A DNA stretch of 64,000 nt, taken from Bacillota bacterium. Lineage in GTDB: Bacteria > Bacillota > UBA4882 > UBA8346. Shown piece by piece: positions 10,708 through 19,639 of this stretch. Made by a program: the position numbers and the translations under genes. The stretch spans positions 124,001 to 188,000 of the forward strand of contig JAEYRN010000062.1 in assembly GCA_023435565.1 (NCBI GenBank). Direction: 5' to 3'. Below the pieces are notes generated by a model, which saw nothing but the letters and a program-made list of their open reading frames with translations, was not told the DNA's origin and did no database searches. Within the stretch, counting starts at the first letter, position 1. The number at the start of each line of letters is the position of its first letter.

Positions 10708-11919
10708 ATGATTGCTATTGTAAATGGGAAAATAATTCCGATTACCAGCGATGTTATTAATCAGGGAACGATCTTAATCGAGAATGGTAAAATTAAGGCT
10801 GTTGGTAAAGAAATTGCCGTCCCTGAGGGGGCGGAAATTTTTGATGCAGATGGTAAATGGGTTTTGCCGGGCTTCATCGATGCTCATAGTCATTTATCCT
10901 TATATGGAGAGCCTTCAGTCCAGGCCAACTTGGATTTAAACGAAATGACCTCGCCCAATACCGCCCATTTAAGAGCAATCGATGCCCTTAATCCGGATGA
11001 TCCGGCATTTGGAGATGTTTTAGCCGCAGGGATAACTTCGGTTTATACCGGTCCTGGCAGTGCCAATATTATTGGAGGTATTGGAGTGCTTATTAAAACA
11101 TTTGGCCGGGTACCCGAGGATATGGTCGTTCCCGGTACCGAAGGGATGAAAATGGCTTTGGGAGAAAACCCCAAGCGGGTTTACGGAGAAGGAAAAAAGC
11201 AGTATCCGGCCACCCGGATGGGGAATGCCGCCGTACTTCGGGAAGGGTTAGTTGCTGCCCGTAATTATCTTGATAAGATAACCAAAGCTGTTGAAGAAGC
11301 TGAACAGAATGGAAAACCGGTCAATTACCCTGAAAGAGATTTAAAATTAGAGGCTTTAGGAAGAGTATTAAAGAGAGAGATTAAGGCAAGGATTCATTGC
11401 CATCGGAAGGATGATATTCTAACTGCCATCCGAATCGCCGAGGAATTCAATTTGGATTACGTAATCGAACACTGTACGGAAGGATACAAAATTGCCGATA
11501 TTTTAGGAGCGAAAGGAATTAAGGCTACTGTTGGTCCGTTGTTAATGAGTAGAGAGAAAATGGAGATCAGCCAAGTTACTTTAAAAAACCCCGGTATTCT
11601 TAGTAAAGCCGGGGTAAAGGTTGCGCTTCAAGTTGATGCTGCTTCCGAAACCAAGTGGCTTCCGCTCCATGCCGGGATAGCAGTCCGGGAAGGTATGGAA
11701 GAAGCGGATGCTTTTAAAGGGATTACAATTAATGCCGCAACCATAACCGGAGCAGCAGACCGGATAGGTAGCTTGGAACAGGGCAAAGATGCAGATATTG
11801 CCATCTTTTCCGGTCATCCTTTTTGCACTTTTACAATTTGCGAACGGACTTATGTCAATGGTAAATTGGCTTACCAGCGGAATGAATATCCGGTTCCGAA
11901 ACACCATTGTAAAGGATAA
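10708..11919 (+). CDS. Amidohydrolase of the imidazolonepropionase-like group
   Basis: 403 residues, a metal-dependent TIM-barrel hydrolase with the usual small beta domain at the start (MIAIVNGKIIPITSD) and end (GKDADIAIFSGHP). Metal ligands visible: the HxH in GFIDAHSHLSLYG, a His in RIHCHRKDD, a His in VIEHCTEG and an Asp in LQVDAAS. Relatives I know usually read TDHPVIP at the last site; here the Asp remains but the following His is Ala. Substrate unknown; probably a cyclic amide or dipeptide rather than a histidine-pathway intermediate, because no hut genes are nearby. GGAG lies 8 bases before the ATG. The gene converges on the small minus-strand gene that begins 5 bp beyond its stop. 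Confidence 0.85.
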   Translation: MIAIVNGKIIPITSDVINQGTILIENGKIKAVGKEIAVPEGAEIFDADGKWVLPGFIDAHSHLSLYGEPSVQANLDLNEMTSPNTAHLRAIDALNPDDPAFGDVLAAGITSVYTGPGSANIIGGIGVLIKTFGRVPEDMVVPGTEGMKMALGENPKRVYGEGKKQYPATRMGNAAVLREGLVAARNYLDKITKAVEEAEQNGKPVNYPERDLKLEALGRVLKREIKARIHCHRKDDILTAIRIAEEFNLDYVIEHCTEGYKIADILGAKGIKATVGPLLMSREKMEISQVTLKNPGILSKAGVKVALQVDAASETKWLPLHAGIAVREGMEEADAFKGITINAATITGAADRIGSLEQGKDADIAIFSGHPFCTFTICERTYVNGKLAYQRNEYPVPKHHCKG

Positions 11920-11923
11920 CCTA

Positions 11924-12100
11924 TTATAATTTTGATTGGATGGAATTTAATTCGTCTTCACATTGCTTAATTTTATCTATTAAAGCCGTTAATGAAGAGG
12001 CCATATCCCCGCCTTCCTTGACAGCATCCTCAAGTAATGTCAGGGCGCAACTCAAATTATTAACGGCCATAATGACTTTTGCTATTTGTGAGTTAGACAT
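11924..12100 (-). CDS. Small helical protein of unknown function, 58 residues
   Basis: A short minus-strand frame with ATG at 12100 and an excellent GGAGGT (complement of 12107-12112) six bases upstream. The product starts MSNSQIAKVIMAVNNLS and ends NSIQSKL. Heptad-like spacing of Leu, Ile and Val suggests a short amphipathic or coiled-coil helix. No cysteine pair, signal peptide or membrane segment. It ends 4 bp from the stop of the amidohydrolase gene, facing it. The plus-strand frame across the same bases lacks a ribosome site and is rejected. I do not recognise the family. Confidence 0.65.
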   Translation of the reverse strand: MSNSQIAKVIMAVNNLSCALTLLEDAVKEGGDMASSLTALIDKIKQCEDELNSIQSKL

Positions 12101-12371
12101 TGGATTACCTCCAACTTTTGAAGAATAGTGCGATTATTGGAAAGAATTTACTGGCGCGATTAAATTAATTATACTATATAATGCTGCAAAAAACCAAACT
12201 TTTATAGTCATTAAGTCAATAATAGCTTAAACAATATATTATAATCAATATTTAAACCGGATACCGATCCGGACAGTGAAACCGAGAGGTTTCATTGTAT
12301 TTTACCTTTTAATGGGTTATAATTAATCAAAATAATTTGAAAATCTAGAATCGACTAAAGGAGTGGCGGCA

Positions 12372-13655
12372 ATGCTCGATATTAAACTGGTCCGCAATGA
12401 AACCGAGAAAGTTCGGGAAGGTATGGCCAAACGCGGGGCGCAGGTTCCGTTGGACCAATTTTTAAGTTTGGATGAAACACGGCGTCGCAAATTGACTGAA
12501 GTTGAACAATTAAAAAATAAACGCAATACTGTTTCTAAAGAAGTAGGAAGGTTAAAAGCGCAAGGTCAGGATAGCGCCGGTTTAATACAAGAGATGCAGG
12601 AAGTAGGAACTAAAATTCAGGAACTGGATCAAGAAATCCGCGGAATAGAAGGACAACTGGATGAGATTTTAATGGTGATCCCAAATATACCTCATGAATC
12701 AGTACCAGTGGGTAAGGACGAAACGGGAAATAAGTTAATTAGAAGTTCGGGCGAACCCCGAAAATTTGATTTTGAGCCCAAAACCCACGATGAGATCGGA
12801 ACCGGGATTGGAATAATGGATTTTGAAAGGGCGGCTAAGATTAGCGGCGCCCGGTTCGTTGTAATGTCCGGTTGGGGCGCAAAACTGGAACGGGCTTTAT
12901 TCAATTTCATGCTTGATTTGCATACTCGGGAACATGGTTACACTGAAATCTTCCCGCCTTTTCTGGTTAACCGGGCCTCCATGACGGGGACCGGGCAGTT
13001 ACCAAAGTTCGAAGAAGACATGTTTAAATGTACACCCGGTGATTTCTACTTAATACCCACCGCTGAAGTGCCGGTAACAAATTTCCATCGGGATGAAATC
13101 CTTGATCCGGGACAGCTTCCGATTAAATACGCCGCTTATACTGCTTGCTTTAGGGCCGAAGCCGGTTCCGCCGGACGCGATACCAGAGGAATCATCCGGC
13201 AGCATCAGTTCAACAAAGTTGAACTGGTCAAATTCACCAAACCGGAAGAATCTTATTCGGAACACGAAAAATTAGTAAGTGACGCTGAGAATGTCTTACA
13301 AAGGCTTGGTCTGCCTTATCGGGTAATGTTGCTATGCAGCGGGGACCAAGGATTTTCGGCAGCCAAATGTTATGACTTGGAAGTTTGGCTCCCTTCATTC
13401 AATACATACCGAGAGATCTCCAGTTGCAGCAACTTCCAGGACTTTCAAGCCCGTCGGGCCAATATCCGTTATCGTCCCGCCCAAGGGTCCAAACCGGAAT
13501 TCGTGCATACTTTGAATGGTTCCGGATTGGCTGTCGGCAGGACCGTGGCGGCTATTTTAGAGAATTATCAGAATGAGGACGGTAGCGTGACCGTTCCGGA
13601 GGCGCTCCGGCTGTATATGGGTGTGGAAAGGCTGGAAAAACCAGGTTTAAGATAG
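12372..13655 (+). CDS. serS: Seryl-tRNA synthetase
   Basis: 427 residues, full length. Charges tRNA-Ser with serine in the cytoplasm. It begins MLDIKLVRNETEKVREG, followed by the long antiparallel coiled-coil arm (about residues 25-105) that grips the tRNA variable arm, then the class II catalytic core: motif 2 around CFRAEAGSAGRDTRGIIRQH and motif 3 around NGSGLAVGRTVAAILENYQ. The start is the ATG at 12372, with AAAGGAG eight bases upstream; the GTG nine bases earlier overlaps that site. No T-box is visible in the 270-bp leader. The neighbourhood (serS, later dnaX) is loosely like that of B. subtilis. Confidence 0.96.
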   Translation: MLDIKLVRNETEKVREGMAKRGAQVPLDQFLSLDETRRRKLTEVEQLKNKRNTVSKEVGRLKAQGQDSAGLIQEMQEVGTKIQELDQEIRGIEGQLDEILMVIPNIPHESVPVGKDETGNKLIRSSGEPRKFDFEPKTHDEIGTGIGIMDFERAAKISGARFVVMSGWGAKLERALFNFMLDLHTREHGYTEIFPPFLVNRASMTGTGQLPKFEEDMFKCTPGDFYLIPTAEVPVTNFHRDEILDPGQLPIKYAAYTACFRAEAGSAGRDTRGIIRQHQFNKVELVKFTKPEESYSEHEKLVSDAENVLQRLGLPYRVMLLCSGDQGFSAAKCYDLEVWLPSFNTYREISSCSNFQDFQARRANIRYRPAQGSKPEFVHTLNGSGLAVGRTVAAILENYQNEDGSVTVPEALRLYMGVERLEKPGLR

Positions 13656-13732
13656 ACTTTATTAACCCTGTAGGAATCCGAAAACTTTTACAGATTTGTT
13701 TGAAGGATCGGTTACCCGATGTAAGTTATTGT

Positions 13733-13942
13733 TTCCTACCGGTAAATCAATGGTTCCTACGCATTCGCCGATGGTCTCTACCGGATTGGGAACGGTTCCT
13801 ACTTGTCCGGCAATGGTTCCTACGGGGTGGTGATTGATTCCTACACGCTAGGGAACGATTCCTACTTCTCCGGCGTCGGTTCCTACGATTTGGTTTATAA
13901 TTCCTACAAGAAGGTCCGGTATTCCTACGGGTTGTTTTAGAA
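13733..13942. repeat. Array of ten 21-bp units with invariant TTCCTAC core
   Basis: TTCCTAC starts at 13733, 13754, 13775 (as TCTCTAC), 13796, 13817, 13838, 13859, 13880, 13901 and 13922: an exact 21-bp period. The other 14 bases of each unit vary, though units three apart resemble each other (13796 with 13859, 13775 with 13838), suggesting an older 63-bp duplication. The upstream base pair is usually GG. An inverted GTAGGAA at 13670 lies exactly 63 bp before the first unit. No reading frame stays open: one minus-strand frame would encode a V-G-(T/I) heptapeptide repeat but has an in-frame TAG, no start signal and fixed wobble bases. It is not CRISPR-like (core too short). Confidence 0.9.
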
Positions 13943-14007
13943 GATGGGATGGAGAAAAGGCCACGAGACTATTAAAATATTTAAAAGGAAAAAAAGAATA
14001 ATTCTTA

Positions 14008-14035
14008 AAGAGCCGGCGGAATACCACCGGCTCTT
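14008..14035 (-). terminator. Terminator of the GH10 xylanase gene
   Basis: A 9-bp GC-rich stem, AAGAGCCGG (14008-14016) with CCGGCTCTT (14027-14035). It lies just beyond the stop of the minus-strand xylanase gene; A/T-rich sequence follows on that strand. Confidence 0.7.
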
Positions 14036-14046
14036 GTCTGTATTAT

Positions 14047-15309
14047 CTACAATTTTATAATAAAATCAATGGAACCCCGCTTGTCCAGACTGAAAGCCGC
14101 CTTCTTATCAGTACAACTCAACTCATAATCCCCGAAGAATCCGCAGAAATCTACCTTGCCATTCTCATCAGTGACGAACTTTGTAGGAGCAACCCACCAT
14201 TCTCTCTTAACTTTTTTCAATAGTTCTTCATAGGCGGGTTTAACGGAACCATCCTTTCTAACCAGACCGCAGGGAGCGTTCAGCCATTTTCCGTCGGAAA
14301 AGTCCCACCAGGTGATCCCTTCCACCAGCGGATGGGCAAAGAGAGTTTGATAATGTTGCAGAACTTCCAGAACCTGACGATCCTCACCTTTAGAGGTTGT
14401 CGGCCAATCCGTCACTTGATAGTCGTTGAGATCCTCATATTCGGGGGGCATTAACCCACCTGAGATAATAGTGGTTTCAGTAAAGTGAATCGGTAAATTG
14501 AAACGGGCAAATTGCTCTAATATAAACTGGGTTTTTTCCACTCCCCAATAACCCTGGTGCATATGGGATTGAATTCCCAGGACATCAATTTTAATGCCCG
14601 CAGTCAGGCAGCCTTCGACTAAAATGTCATAGGCGGGGGAAACGTCGAAATCATTGAGTAAAAATGTGGCGTTGGGGTTGGCTGCGCGGGCCGCCTCGAA
14701 TACCCGTCGTATTGTTTCGATCCGCCCCAATTCTTTGCAGAGCCGGGTAAGTCCGTTATCATACTTGTCAAAGATCGGCATGATTACAACTTCATTAATG
14801 ACATCCCACATATCGATCAAGCCTTTGAAACCAGTAACATCCCGTTTGATCCGTTTTAGCTGGGTCGCCAAGATCTCCTGGTTGCTCATGGATAAGAGCC
14901 AGTCCGGAGCCAGAGTATGCCAACTTAAGGGGTGGCCCTTAACTAACAAATTATGCTCGATACACCACCGGGCGGCATTGGTTAACCGTTTGGTATCGGG
15001 TCGTCCGGCTTCCGGTTCGAAGCGCCCCCAATAAAAAGGAAGGGTTGCAAAGTTAAAAAGATCAAGGAATTTGGAGGCGAGTTTCTCAACATGTTCCTTT
15101 TTTTTTCCGGTCAATTCATCATTAGCGTAGGGAACGAAATCGAAACCGTTACATCCAAAAAGGAACTGATGCTTGGTTTGCTCAATCGTAATTTCTTGAT
15201 TGACCAAAGGGGTATTGTCTTCTTTTAAAACTGTTAGGGTTGCGGTAGTAGTCCGGGATTGTTTAACTTGAGGGTCCAGATTGCGGATTGAATCAGAGAT
15301 GTTATTCAT
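14047..15309 (-). CDS. Glycoside hydrolase family 10 endo-xylanase, probably intracellular
   Basis: 420 residues. Cleaves beta-1,4-xylan or xylo-oligosaccharides by a retaining mechanism. A 50-residue beta leader precedes the GH10 barrel, which shows LPFYWGRFEPEAG, KGHPLSWH, the acid/base Glu in WDVINEV (E173) and the nucleophile Glu in HFTETT (E278), then GITWWDFSDGKW. About 50 C-terminal residues form another small beta region. No signal peptide, so it probably acts on imported xylo-oligosaccharides in the cytoplasm (inference). An AGGAG ribosome site lies upstream of the ATG. No transporter is adjacent. The xylose isomerase/kinase genes 22 kb away could use its products. Confidence 0.93.
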   Translation of the reverse strand: MNNISDSIRNLDPQVKQSRTTTATLTVLKEDNTPLVNQEITIEQTKHQFLFGCNGFDFVPYANDELTGKKKEHVEKLASKFLDLFNFATLPFYWGRFEPEAGRPDTKRLTNAARWCIEHNLLVKGHPLSWHTLAPDWLLSMSNQEILATQLKRIKRDVTGFKGLIDMWDVINEVVIMPIFDKYDNGLTRLCKELGRIETIRRVFEAARAANPNATFLLNDFDVSPAYDILVEGCLTAGIKIDVLGIQSHMHQGYWGVEKTQFILEQFARFNLPIHFTETTIISGGLMPPEYEDLNDYQVTDWPTTSKGEDRQVLEVLQHYQTLFAHPLVEGITWWDFSDGKWLNAPCGLVRKDGSVKPAYEELLKKVKREWWVAPTKFVTDENGKVDFCGFFGDYELSCTDKKAAFSLDKRGSIDFIIKL

Positions 15310-15426
15310 GTAAATGCTCCTGCTTGATTAAGTATTTTTTTAATCATAAAGTGTTCACGTGGATGACTTAGAAAATACTTCAAACCATAAGAATTAAATT
15401 GAATGCTCAGCAAGCTGGGTAGTGGA

Positions 15427-16506
15427 CTACTTACCGATTCTGATTATGCCAATATCGCCCTGTGAATCAATAATGGTCTTAAATTGACCCGAATAAGTCC
15501 GCATATCGTTAAGGACTCTTTGGGCGTCGGCGCCTCGATGAAGCCGGGGTTGAAATTGGACCTCAGGATTAAGAACATTAATTGGATAAATCTTGGCTTG
15601 GAGCAACCTGTCTTTGGCGCAATCGATCTCTAAGATAATGCTATCTTTAACTCTTTTTGAATAAGAACCAAATACGAAATTCCCGAGACTATATGCGATT
15701 AACCTATTCTTATATATTTCAATGCCTTGCAGAACGTGGGGATGATGTCCTAATACAACTGAAGCGCCGGCGTCAATACATAACCTGCCATAATTTTTTT
15801 GGTAAGCGGAGGGGTAGTATTGTAGTTCATCACTCCAATGAAATGAGACAACTACATGGTCAACTAAACTTTTAGCTTTTTTGATGTCCGGCACAAAAAC
15901 AGCAGGGTCGCCATATGGGGTCCCGGGACGGGAAGAGTTGGCCCAAAAAATTTCCGGATAAGTCAGTGAGTAAGAGAGAAAAGCGAATTTTGTGCCATCG
16001 GGAGTGGTAAACATAGCTGGTTGACGGGCTTCATTAAGATTCATACCCGCGCCGGTACGAGCGATTTTAGCATTGTCCAGTGCCGCGAAAGTATCTTGCA
16101 ACGCGATAGGTCCGTAATCCATGATATGGTTGTTGGCGAGGGTCAGGACGTCAAAGCCCGCTTTAGTTAATGCGCCAATTGTCCGGGGATCGGCTCGCAA
16201 AATCCAGGTTTTTTTAGTATACTCCGAGCCTCGGTTGGATAAAGGAACTTCTAAGTTTCCTACTAAAATATTGGCGTTATTTAAAACATCGGTGCAGCCT
16301 TTCCATGGATATTCGAAGTTCTTCAAGATCAGACCTTCGATACTGTTAAAGTTAATATCTCCTACAGCAGTCATGGTAATTGGTTTAGTTTCAAGATTGG
16401 ACTGATAATTGGCAGTTGAAGAAGTCACCGACGATTTTGTTTCAGCAAAAACAACCACAGTTATAAAAAAGATTAAAACTAAAAAAAATGGTATCAGCCT
16501 TTTCAT
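15427..16506 (-). CDS. CapA-like protein (PGA_cap metallophosphatase fold), exported
   Basis: 359 residues from the ATG at 16506, which has AGAAGG nine bases upstream; a GTG at 16515 is too close to that site. A signal peptide is evident (MKRLIPFFLVLIFFITVVVFA). The mature part has the calcineurin-like PGA_cap signatures GDINFNS, VGNLEVPLS, LANNHIMDYG, SFHWSDE and VVLGHHPHVLQG. Relatives take part in poly-gamma-glutamate capsule synthesis (CapA/PgsA), but many family members stand alone, as here, with no capB/capC nearby. Probable role: cell-envelope polymer metabolism. It lies downstream of a divergent promoter region shared with the TM1266-type regulator gene. Confidence 0.88.
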   Translation of the reverse strand: MKRLIPFFLVLIFFITVVVFAETKSSVTSSTANYQSNLETKPITMTAVGDINFNSIEGLILKNFEYPWKGCTDVLNNANILVGNLEVPLSNRGSEYTKKTWILRADPRTIGALTKAGFDVLTLANNHIMDYGPIALQDTFAALDNAKIARTGAGMNLNEARQPAMFTTPDGTKFAFLSYSLTYPEIFWANSSRPGTPYGDPAVFVPDIKKAKSLVDHVVVSFHWSDELQYYPSAYQKNYGRLCIDAGASVVLGHHPHVLQGIEIYKNRLIAYSLGNFVFGSYSKRVKDSIILEIDCAKDRLLQAKIYPINVLNPEVQFQPRLHRGADAQRVLNDMRTYSGQFKTIIDSQGDIGIIRIGK

Positions 16507-16694
16507 TAATGCCACCTTCTAAATAATATAATATCCCTTTTTAACTATAGTCAGTTAGTCTTAGATTGTCAAGCTTAATGAAAATGGAATAGGGCATTGA
16601 TTGATGTGGTGTAACAATAAAGTTTTTTTATAGTTGAAAGTTAAAGCTATAACTAAATAATTAAATGGATAAGCTATGGTTGAGGTGATAGAAA

Positions 16695-16943
16695 TTGGCA
16701 ACCCCTTTATCAATAATGGGTATTTTAGTAGATGATCGAGCTGATTGTGCGCCCGAAGTCCAAGAAGTGATAACCAGGTTTGGGAGTGAAATTCTCTGCC
16801 GGATGGGGATCCCCGGCCCAAAAAAGGAAAGAGGATTAATAACTCTTGTCATTGAAAGCGATTTGGAAAAACTGGTATCGTTCCGGCGCGAACTGGAATC
16901 AATTTCGGGCTTGACGGTCCAGACCTTAAGCTTCCCTCAATAA
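16695..16943 (+). CDS. TM1266-type (iron-only hydrogenase system) regulator
   Basis: 82 residues with the ACT-like fold signature of the TM1266 family: IMGILVDDRADCAPEVQEV near the start, LCRMGIPGP in the middle, and GLITLVIESDLEKLVSFRREL. The family is usually encoded beside [FeFe]-hydrogenase maturation genes and thought to be regulatory; no hydrogenase genes are in this window. Start TTG at 16695, five bases after GAGGTGAT. The downstream prenyltransferase gene is 40 bp away and probably co-transcribed. Function by family only. Confidence 0.75.
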   Translation: MATPLSIMGILVDDRADCAPEVQEVITRFGSEILCRMGIPGPKKERGLITLVIESDLEKLVSFRRELESISGLTVQTLSFPQ

Positions 16944-16983
16944 AATTGAGAGAGTGTTATCTCGTAAAAGAGGTGATAACAAT

Positions 16984-17889
16984 ATGTTATCGAAGATAAA
17001 ATTTTGGCTAAAGGCTACTAGAGCGCCTTTTTTTACTGCTTCAATAATACCGGCGCTTGTCGGAGCAGCTTTAGCTGAACGGGAAGGCTACTTTGAAATA
17101 CGATTTTTAATATATGCATTAATAATCGTCATATTTGAACATGCCGGAGCCAATTTGTTAAATGACTATTTCGATGCCGATGGAAGTGATAAGATTAATG
17201 AAACCCCCACGTTATTTAGTGGGGGTAGCCGTTGTATTCAAAAAGGTATTCTATCAAAAAAAAAGTGTTTAAAAGGATCAATTTTCTGTTATAGTGCAAG
17301 TATTTTAGTGGCGCTTTTTTTGTCAATCTGGCGGGATCAATCGTTAATCTTGCTTATAACTATGGCGGGAGCAGCTTTGGGAGTATCTTATAGTGTTTCT
17401 TGGACCTTTGGGATGGGGCGGTGTTGGGGTGAGTTGGCGGTAGGGTTGGCATTTGGCCCATTAGCTGTTTTAGGGAGTTACCTTCTTCAAACCAACACAG
17501 TTGACTGGAAGGGGTTTTTAGCGGGAGCGCCGGTTGGATTTTTTATAATGGGGGTATTGGTCTTGAACCAAATTCCTGATTATCAGGCGGACCGTGATAC
17601 CGGGAAAAAAAATTGGACTGTTCGGGCGGGAGGGGAACGAAGAGTAGTCTGGATTTACTTGGCCATTGTTACCGCCGCTTATGTAACTGTTTTGACCGGG
17701 ATTCTCGGGGGTGTATTTCCGGTAAAAGTTTTGTTTGTATATGGCACTATACCTTTAGCGATTTGGGTTGGTTTAAAAATATGGCGGTATAAAGGACAAG
17801 TTACGGAATTGGTGCCGGTCCTGGCCGGGAATATAGGACTTCATTGTTTAGCTGGTTTATTAATTGGGTTGGGGCTTTGGTGGGGATAG
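16984..17889 (+). CDS. UbiA-family prenyltransferase, MenA-like
   Basis: 301 residues, eight or nine hydrophobic segments, an integral membrane enzyme. The first Asp-rich motif is NLLNDYFDADGSDKIN, the second NQIPDYQADRDTGK; both bind Mg-prenyl-diphosphate. The following SGGSRCIQKG is typical of the 1,4-dihydroxy-2-naphthoate prenyltransferase branch (menaquinone synthesis). The start is the ATG at 16984, with GAGGTGAT six bases upstream; an upstream TTG lacks a site. No other men genes are nearby, so the acceptor is inferred from the family only. Confidence 0.82.
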   Translation: MLSKIKFWLKATRAPFFTASIIPALVGAALAEREGYFEIRFLIYALIIVIFEHAGANLLNDYFDADGSDKINETPTLFSGGSRCIQKGILSKKKCLKGSIFCYSASILVALFLSIWRDQSLILLITMAGAALGVSYSVSWTFGMGRCWGELAVGLAFGPLAVLGSYLLQTNTVDWKGFLAGAPVGFFIMGVLVLNQIPDYQADRDTGKKNWTVRAGGERRVVWIYLAIVTAAYVTVLTGILGGVFPVKVLFVYGTIPLAIWVGLKIWRYKGQVTELVPVLAGNIGLHCLAGLLIGLGLWWG

Positions 17890-18061
17890 TAATAAAAAGT
17901 GAAAAGTTTAAAGTGAAAGTTGATAATATATTTATGTTTTAATCCTTAGCTTTAAACTTGTAATGATTTTTCATGAAAGGAGATTTGGGGCGGATAGCGA
18001 AATAGAGATAGATTAATTGAAGATTAATTATGATTATACGTATATATAACCGGAGGCGGCG

Positions 18062-19639
18062 ATGGAATACCAAACATTATACCGGCGTTGGCGGCCCAGA
18101 GGTTTTAATGATTTTGTCGGCCAAAGCCATGTGGTGACCACCTTGGTAAATGCAGTAGCGGGAAAAAGAGTTGCCCATGCCTATCTTTTTACCGGGCCGC
18201 GAGGAACAGGGAAAACCAGTATTGCCAAAATATTAGCTAAAGCTCTTAACTGTGAAAACCCAAAGGGAGCCGAACCTTGCGATCAATGCTCAAGTTGCCA
18301 GAGAATTAATGATGGTGTATTTATGGACGTGCTGGAGATTGACGCCGCATCTAACCGGGGAATTGATGAAATACGGGATCTCCGAGAAAAAGTTAAATTT
18401 GCTCCCTCAGAAGGTAAATACAAGATCTATATTATTGATGAAGTGCATATGTTAACCACGGAAGCGTTTAACGCCCTCTTAAGGACCTTGGAGGAACCGC
18501 CGGAATTTGTGGTTTTTATCCTGGCAACCACTGAAGTCCATAAGATACCGGCCACGATTCTCTCCCGATGTCAACGATTCGATTTTAAACGGTTTACTAT
18601 TAGCGAAATCAAAGGGCGTTTGGAACAGATATTGATGGCTGAGAAACTAGAGGCATCAGACTCAGGGTTGGAACTAATCGCTAAGCATGCCGATGGCGGG
18701 ATGCGGGATGCTGTCAGTTTGCTTGAACAAGCGCTGGCCCACAGTGAAACCAAATTGGAAGAGACTGATGTACGGGCGATTTTGGGTCTAATTGATCAGG
18801 AGGAGATTGACCGGATTACTTCGGCCATTAAAGAACGAGATACTAAAAAGGCATTGGAGCTTTTGGCCGATGTGAGCCTTAGCGGTAAGGACCTTTGGCA
18901 ATTTGGACGTAGTTTAATAGAACATTTTCGCGAGTTACTTTTAGCGGCTTTGGGAACAGAAAAAGAGGTTGGGTTTTCTTCCGGTGAATTGGTCCGAATA
19001 ATCGAGATTTTAGCCGGTGCTACCTTGGAAGTTAAACGGAGTCAACAAAGTTTGTTACCCTTAGAATTAGCGTTAATAAAACTAACCACTTTAACGCCGG
19101 TAAACGATTTGGAGTCAAGAGTTGCAAAATTGGAAGCATTGATTCAGGGAGATATAAAAATCGCTAAAGCTGATCCTGTTCCGGCAAAAGAAAGCTTTAC
19201 CCAGTCTATTTCAAAAACGGATACAGTGAATATAAAACCAAAAGTTGAACAACAAAAAACGGCGCAGACATTTGAACCGTTAATTAATAATCCGTTGAAA
19301 CATTGGGAAGTCTTTCTGGAAGTGATTAAAAAGAAGAAGCGCACTTTAGCCGCTTTAGTCCAAGAAGGCAAACCCCTTCGTTTTGAAGGGGAAGAATTTG
19401 TTGTGGGGTTTCCGCCAAACCTAAAATTTCACCTTGAAAATGTTAAACTTCCCAATAACAAAGAGTTGCTTGAAAGTATCTTAAAAAATTTATGCGGACG
19501 GGAGCTGAAACTTAGTTTTGTGTCGTTAGAGGACGTAACCTCGAGTGAACAGAATAAGGCTTCAGAAAATGATATTCTAAAAAGAACCGTGGACCTCTTC
19601 GGAGGAGAAGTACGGCCAGTATCAAAGGAGGAAAAATGA
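18062..19639 (+). CDS. dnaX: DNA polymerase III subunits gamma/tau
   Basis: 525 residues. Clamp-loader ATPase of the replication fork. Begins EYQTLYRRWRPRGFNDFVGQ; Walker A GPRGTGKTS near residue 45; a zinc module with four Cys (CENPKGAEPCDQCSSCQ); Walker B IDEVHML; the SRC arginine-finger motif near residue 170. The C-terminal third (after about 390) is lower complexity and then a tau-like domain. An ATGA overlap couples it to ybaB. First gene of a block in the same order as in B. subtilis (dnaX, yaaK, recR, yaaL, bofA). GGAGGCGGCG precedes the ATG. Confidence 0.96.
   Translation: MEYQTLYRRWRPRGFNDFVGQSHVVTTLVNAVAGKRVAHAYLFTGPRGTGKTSIAKILAKALNCENPKGAEPCDQCSSCQRINDGVFMDVLEIDAASNRGIDEIRDLREKVKFAPSEGKYKIYIIDEVHMLTTEAFNALLRTLEEPPEFVVFILATTEVHKIPATILSRCQRFDFKRFTISEIKGRLEQILMAEKLEASDSGLELIAKHADGGMRDAVSLLEQALAHSETKLEETDVRAILGLIDQEEIDRITSAIKERDTKKALELLADVSLSGKDLWQFGRSLIEHFRELLLAALGTEKEVGFSSGELVRIIEILAGATLEVKRSQQSLLPLELALIKLTTLTPVNDLESRVAKLEALIQGDIKIAKADPVPAKESFTQSISKTDTVNIKPKVEQQKTAQTFEPLINNPLKHWEVFLEVIKKKKRTLAALVQEGKPLRFEGEEFVVGFPPNLKFHLENVKLPNNKELLESILKNLCGRELKLSFVSLEDVTSSEQNKASENDILKRTVDLFGGEVRPVSKEEK

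Noticed and set aside
11940..12128. A plus-strand 62-codon frame after the amidohydrolase gene
   Set aside because: No ribosome site; the opposite strand has a gene with a perfect one.
12129..12371. A T-box leader before serS
   Set aside because: No GGGTGG-ACC T-box sequence and no terminator is present; only a small GAAACC/GGTTTC-type hairpin.
13733..13942. A CRISPR array
   Set aside because: The constant part is only 7 bases and the variable part 14; CRISPR repeats are longer and no cas genes are present.
13660..14000. A minus-strand gene encoding V-G-T heptapeptide repeats
   Set aside because: The frame has an in-frame TAG in the array, no ribosome site at its only candidate start, and fixed wobble bases in the core.
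17890..18061. Small SRP (4.5S/scRNA) gene upstream of dnaX, as in B. subtilis
   Set aside because: No GGTGC-type conserved SRP apex or extended hairpin is visible in this AT-rich segment.
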